Assembly: GCA_017618275.1 (NCBI GenBank) | Contig: JAFZUS010000050.1 | Span: forward strand, 1 to 36,474 | Direction of reading: 5' to 3' | Source: Prevotella sp. | GTDB taxonomy: Bacteria > Bacteroidota > Bacteroidia > Bacteroidales > Bacteroidaceae | Length of the DNA: 36,474 bases | Shown here: piece after piece, positions 33,729 through 36,474 of the stretch | Layout: each line of letters opens with the position of its first letter | Numbering within the stretch: position 1 is the stretch's first letter | Notes under the pieces: generated by a model | What the model was told of the DNA's origin: nothing | Seen by the model: only the letters and a program-made list of their open reading frames with translations | Database searches by the model: none | Program-made: the position numbers and the translations under genes

Positions 33729-34259
33729 ATGAAGCGAGTTCGTTGTCCGAAATGCGACCAATACATCACCTTCGATGAAACCCAGTATGAAGCAGGCCAG
33801 TCACTGGTCTTCAAATGTCCTGACTGCGGCAAGGAGTTCGGCATCCGCCTGGGAGTCAGTAAGTTGAAGAACCGTCAGAAGGATGAGAATCCAGACGAAC
33901 AGGCCAACGAAGAAGGCTGCGGCTCTATTGTCATCATCGAGAATGTGTTCCACTACAAGCAGGTCATTCCCCTTCGGATGGGCGACAATGTGATAGGCCG
34001 CTACCAGAAAGGGAACCCCGCCAACTGCACCTTCGAGACCGTAGACCCCAGTGTCGACCTGAACCACTGCACCATCACCGTCTCTCGTGATAAGCACGGC
34101 AATCTCCGCTATACACTGAAGGACAACAACAGCAATACCGGCACCTTTGTCGACAATGTGGAACTCTCCCCCAAGGAGCGCCGTATCATCGAAGATGGCA
34201 CGCTCTTCACCCTCGGTGCCACGAGTATCATCCTCCGAAGCGCTGACGCAACAGAATAA
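33729..34259 (+). CDS. Zinc-ribbon and FHA-domain protein
   Basis: 176 residues. N-terminal zinc ribbon with C6-x2-C9 and C30-x2-C33 (CPKC...CPDC), a charged linker, then an FHA domain (about 65-172: NVIGRYQKG, SVDLNHCTITV, NNSNTGTFVDN, GTLFTLGATSIIL). FHA domains bind phosphothreonine. The conserved Arg is present (R91), but the usual Ser of the SxxH motif reads D-L-N-H (D110-H113), so phosphopeptide binding may be altered. Three bases downstream of the HU-CCDC81/SPOR gene, hence the same operon and probably a cytoplasmic partner. No kinase gene is nearby. Confidence 0.9.
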   Translation: MKRVRCPKCDQYITFDETQYEAGQSLVFKCPDCGKEFGIRLGVSKLKNRQKDENPDEQANEEGCGSIVIIENVFHYKQVIPLRMGDNVIGRYQKGNPANCTFETVDPSVDLNHCTITVSRDKHGNLRYTLKDNNSNTGTFVDNVELSPKERRIIEDGTLFTLGATSIILRSADATE

Positions 34260-34489
34260 TAAACTTTTTTTACTTGTTACTGACTAGAGGCCATTTTGCG
34301 CTATGCCTAAGAAAAAAGTGCTATTAGGGCATAAAAAATGTTGCATAGTTATGCCGCAAATTCCGCCCAGTTATAGCCAGTACAAAAGTACTACCCATTT
34401 GTAAAACTTTCTGACGAATGGCAGTTCTGCCATCCGCCATTTTTTAAGCAGGCCGTATATCACAAAGTGTCCGACTTTGTGATACTGAA
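34260..34489. other. Intergenic region with several small inverted repeats
   Basis: 230 bases between the converging FHA and BACON genes. No ORF is supportable. It holds TATGCC/GGCATA inverted copies (about 34302-34350), an ATGGCAG/CTGCCAT hairpin (34418-34433) followed by a T-run at 34440, which could end the FHA transcript, and the perfect hairpin described separately at 34459-34483. Confidence 0.5.
34459..34483. terminator. Perfect hairpin after the BACON gene (terminator or regulatory)
   Basis: ATCACAAAGT / ACTTTGTGAT, 10-bp arms with a 5-base loop, six bases beyond the stop of the BACON lipoprotein on the minus strand. No long T-run follows directly, so it may be a transcript-stabilising hairpin rather than a classical terminator. 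Confidence 0.5.
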
Positions 34490-36136
34490 TTACAATTTCT
34501 TAGCTTTCATCGCGGCGGCATCTAATACCCATACACCGTCGTAAGAGGTTACCACCAACTCATCGGTGGCTGGCAGGAAATAGCAATTCTTTGCCTCGTC
34601 ATTGCCGATAAACCTGTGGTATGTGCCAAAAATGCCACGACCATCAGTCATATCGTATAGTTCCAAACCGCCGTCGAGCGAGCATACCTGATAGACGTAA
34701 TCGCGCTCAGAGACATTCCAATCCCAAGCACATTTCGAATTTCGGGCCTCCATTTCAAGCACCTCAGAATACGATAACGGCTCCAGCGTGACTACACACT
34801 CGCTGCCTGGGGCCGTGCAGATGTAGGCCTTGTTGGCAAAGGGCGACATCTGCAAATCCATCAGGTTACCGCCGGCATAGTATTTGTCTGACTGGAAACT
34901 TGCGCTAACATTCACTTCAACAGGCTTCTGGTTCTGCCTGTTTACCCACACCAATGGGCTATAGCGATTAGGATACAGGCTGGCATAGATGCGCGAGCCG
35001 TCGTAATTGACATACAAGTGCTCAAACTCATACTCTGTCCAGTCATATCCGCTCAGCGTAATCTTGTCGTCATTGGCACTGTCAATGTATCGCCACTCCA
35101 TTCCCGTGCTACCATCCGAAATCAGTCGCAGAATGCCAAAACCGTCTTTGGTGAACGCCACCTCAGAAGCATAGTTCGTAGGGTACTGCGGATGGGCATA
35201 GGGCGAGGTCTCCACTATCTGCACCGTCTTCACGATTTCTCCCTTCGCAGGATCAACCACGCAGAAGTAATCCTGATTTCCCATCACGTAGAGCAGGCCG
35301 TTATACGGATTCATGCAGAGGTGAGTGGCGGCGTATGGCATTTTCACGCTCTTCATCTCCTTCATGTCGTCGAGCGACAACTGCACCAGTCTTCTCTGCT
35401 CAGGCTCCCAGTTATCAGTGGCTATCCAGATGCTCTGCTTGTCGAGCGAAAGCGTGGAATAAGTAATCCACCCATGCTCTTGCGTAATCAAGAACTTCCT
35501 CTGGTAGAAAGGAACCGTAAGGCCTTTCTTATGCTCCTTCCAGTCACAGACCGACCAATAAGATACCGACAAATCAATATCATCTCCCTGTTTGGAGACT
35601 TTCAACGGCAGTCGCCAGCGGAGTCCTTCATCGTCCATCTTTTCAACCTGCTCATCAATTTCGTAAAACTCGCTGTTAGAGCCTACATACACCTTCCCTA
35701 CAGGCCTGTCGAAAACAAACTCTACGGAATCCCTTTCGCCTTTTATGACATTTCCATATATGGCGCGTGAACTCAGCAACTCAGCAGGCTTCTGGCCTTG
35801 CTTGACAGACAGCGTCAGTTGCTTCTGACCTTCCGAAATCATGATCGTGGCCTCGCGGTCGGCAGCAGTCGTATTTTCCTCCCAAGCAACGCGGAGCGTA
35901 GTACCATCAGTGCCCGATGTCGGCAAAACCGAGAGCCAGTCGGCTGAATAAGTCGCCGTCCACGTGATAGTCTGATCGGCATAAAAGTAGATATTCTCGA
36001 AGCCGGCTGTATAATTGACATTTATGCTGTTTTTCGACAGTTTGAATTCATGAGTTTTAAACTGCTCTTCTTTGGAACAGCCGAAAAATACCAGCATCCC
36101 TATTAATACAAACAAATATAAATGTTTTTTCACCAT
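34490..36136 (-). CDS. BACON-domain surface or periplasmic lipoprotein with propeller-like C-terminus
   Basis: 548 residues from ATG 36136. Signal peptide MVKKHLYLFVLIGMLVFFGC with the lipidated cysteine at 20. Next is a BACON domain (about 30-110: FYADQTITWTATYSADWLSVLPTSGTDGTTLRVAWEENTTAADREATIMI), typical of Bacteroidota glycan-utilisation proteins. The rest has repeated short strands reminiscent of a WD40 or YVTN-like propeller (YNGLLYVMGNQDYFCVVDPAKGE, DGSRIYASLYPNRYSPLVWVN, ELVVTSYDGVWVLDAA). Probably a carbohydrate- or surface-binding lipoprotein; no SusC/SusD genes lie beside it. The longer frame from 36193 is rejected because it would start inside the promoter element. Confidence 0.88.
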   Translation of the reverse strand: MVKKHLYLFVLIGMLVFFGCSKEEQFKTHEFKLSKNSINVNYTAGFENIYFYADQTITWTATYSADWLSVLPTSGTDGTTLRVAWEENTTAADREATIMISEGQKQLTLSVKQGQKPAELLSSRAIYGNVIKGERDSVEFVFDRPVGKVYVGSNSEFYEIDEQVEKMDDEGLRWRLPLKVSKQGDDIDLSVSYWSVCDWKEHKKGLTVPFYQRKFLITQEHGWITYSTLSLDKQSIWIATDNWEPEQRRLVQLSLDDMKEMKSVKMPYAATHLCMNPYNGLLYVMGNQDYFCVVDPAKGEIVKTVQIVETSPYAHPQYPTNYASEVAFTKDGFGILRLISDGSTGMEWRYIDSANDDKITLSGYDWTEYEFEHLYVNYDGSRIYASLYPNRYSPLVWVNRQNQKPVEVNVSASFQSDKYYAGGNLMDLQMSPFANKAYICTAPGSECVVTLEPLSYSEVLEMEARNSKCAWDWNVSERDYVYQVCSLDGGLELYDMTDGRGIFGTYHRFIGNDEAKNCYFLPATDELVVTSYDGVWVLDAAAMKAKKL

Positions 36137-36190
36137 ACTATCACAATCTATTCTGTTTATGTTCTGATTAATTGTTTGCAAAATGATGTG

Positions 36191-36198
36191 CAAAAGTA
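36191..36198 (-). promoter_or_regulatory. -7 element of the BACON gene
   Basis: TACTTTTG on the minus strand, 54 bases before ATG 36136. No -33 TTTG at the ideal distance. Confidence 0.55.
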
Positions 36199-36387
36199 CA
36201 AATAATTATTTGAAATCATGCACCATCTTGAAATTTTGTTATTTTTAATCTGCATTTTTACTGTTTTCACCGCAATCGTAAACTGTCGGGCGATGGTACT
36301 AGCACTCAGTGCTAAGATTACAGTTAGAATAAAAGGCTCAGCGGATTTACCCGGTTGGTAAAGCTTGGCTAATCAAGAATAAAGTTG
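36199..36387. other. Intergenic region, probable left end of an insertion sequence
   Basis: No gene is visible. TAGCACT-C-AGTGCTA (36300-36314) is a perfect palindrome, and TTTACC-CGGTT-GGTAAA (36346-36362) another short inverted repeat close to the transposase-like start. The IS boundary cannot be fixed without the right end. Confidence 0.35.
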
Positions 36388-36395
36388 TACCTTTG
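36365..36395 (+). promoter_or_regulatory. Promoter of the right-edge ORF
   Basis: TTGG (36365-36368), 19 bases, then TACCTTTG (36388-36395). The ATG follows after four bases, so again nearly leaderless. Confidence 0.65.
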
Positions 36396-36399
36396 CAGC

Positions 36400-36474
36400 A
36401 TGGATCATACCCAACTGCTGCGAGCCATCCTTCCAGATGTGCTGATAGACAACTTTGATGTTGCGAATTTCGAG
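36400..36474 (+). CDS. Start of a probable ISAon1-type transposase N-terminal protein (cut by window edge)
   Basis: ATG at 36400 opens a frame that runs off the edge after 25 residues, MDHTQLLRAILPDVLIDNFD then VANFE. The pattern LLxxILPxxLxxxFDVxxFE resembles, from memory, the N-terminal-region proteins of ISAon1-family transposases of Bacteroidota, where the transposase is split into two ORFs. A strong promoter and short palindromes lie upstream. With 25 residues the family call is tentative. Confidence 0.45.
   Translation, partial: MDHTQLLRAILPDVLIDNFDVANFE

Overview
The window is a gene-dense stretch of a Bacteroidota chromosome, most likely Prevotella or a close relative. Four things point there: recurrent TAnnTTTG -7 promoter elements, an almost complete lack of Shine-Dalgarno sequences, a complete Bacteroides aerotolerance (bat) operon, and Bacteroidota-type proteins (BACON lipoprotein, HU-CCDC81/SPOR protein, DUF4295, cysteine-poor L33). 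No tRNA, rRNA, CRISPR array, prophage or resistance island was seen. The only clear mobile-element signal is the start of a probable transposase ORF at the right edge.

Layout. The left edge cuts an EF-G paralogue (1-1581, minus) with degenerate GTPase motifs; hemW (1699-2844, plus) diverges from it. From 21339 down to 2857 every gene is on the minus strand. Order of transcription: map, tsaD and the CinA/PncC amidase; the small ribosomal genes rpmB, rpmG and a DUF4295 gene; ftsY-rimO-HU-HU/LysM, a tightly overlapping operon ending at a strong hairpin terminator; then the bat operon (moxR, DUF58 gene, a BatD-like gene, batA, a batB-batC fusion, a batD-batE fusion), a PAP2 phosphatase, queA and a secreted repeat protein. 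The second part (21566-36474) is mosaic. It holds two secreted CE1-type esterases, htpG, an unusual sigma-70 factor divergent from a secreted patatin lipase, a shortened DnaJ divergent from a 5'-nucleotidase-nudC pair, a lipoprotein gene and rfbC, an HU-CCDC81/SPOR plus zinc-ribbon/FHA pair, a BACON lipoprotein, and the right-edge transposase start.

How the genes work together. The bat module combines a MoxR AAA+ ATPase, a DUF58 protein and membrane VWA proteins with TPR/SH3 periplasmic partners, an envelope stress or chaperone-like assembly. FtsY, the ribosomal proteins, RimO, TsaD, QueA, Map and the EF-G paralogue form a translation and protein-targeting theme. The esterases, patatin, nucleotidase and BACON lipoprotein are envelope or secreted functions of a polysaccharide- and nucleotide-scavenging gut or rumen organism.

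The most interesting signal is a pair of unrelated loci with the same architecture: a cytoplasmic HU-fold DNA-binding domain, an acidic linker, one membrane span and a periplasmic peptidoglycan-binding domain (LysM at 14115-15410; SPOR at 32637-33725). Both look like nucleoid-to-cell-wall tethers. Other points worth a look are the EF-G paralogue without its catalytic histidine, a sigma factor lacking the WW promoter-melting dyad, and several repeat families. The repeats are an inverted GC-rich element inserted in-frame twice in hemW with a G10 tract, an AAAAAGGT octamer array forming the BatD signal peptide, and two exact 10-bp-period CCTAGG arrays.
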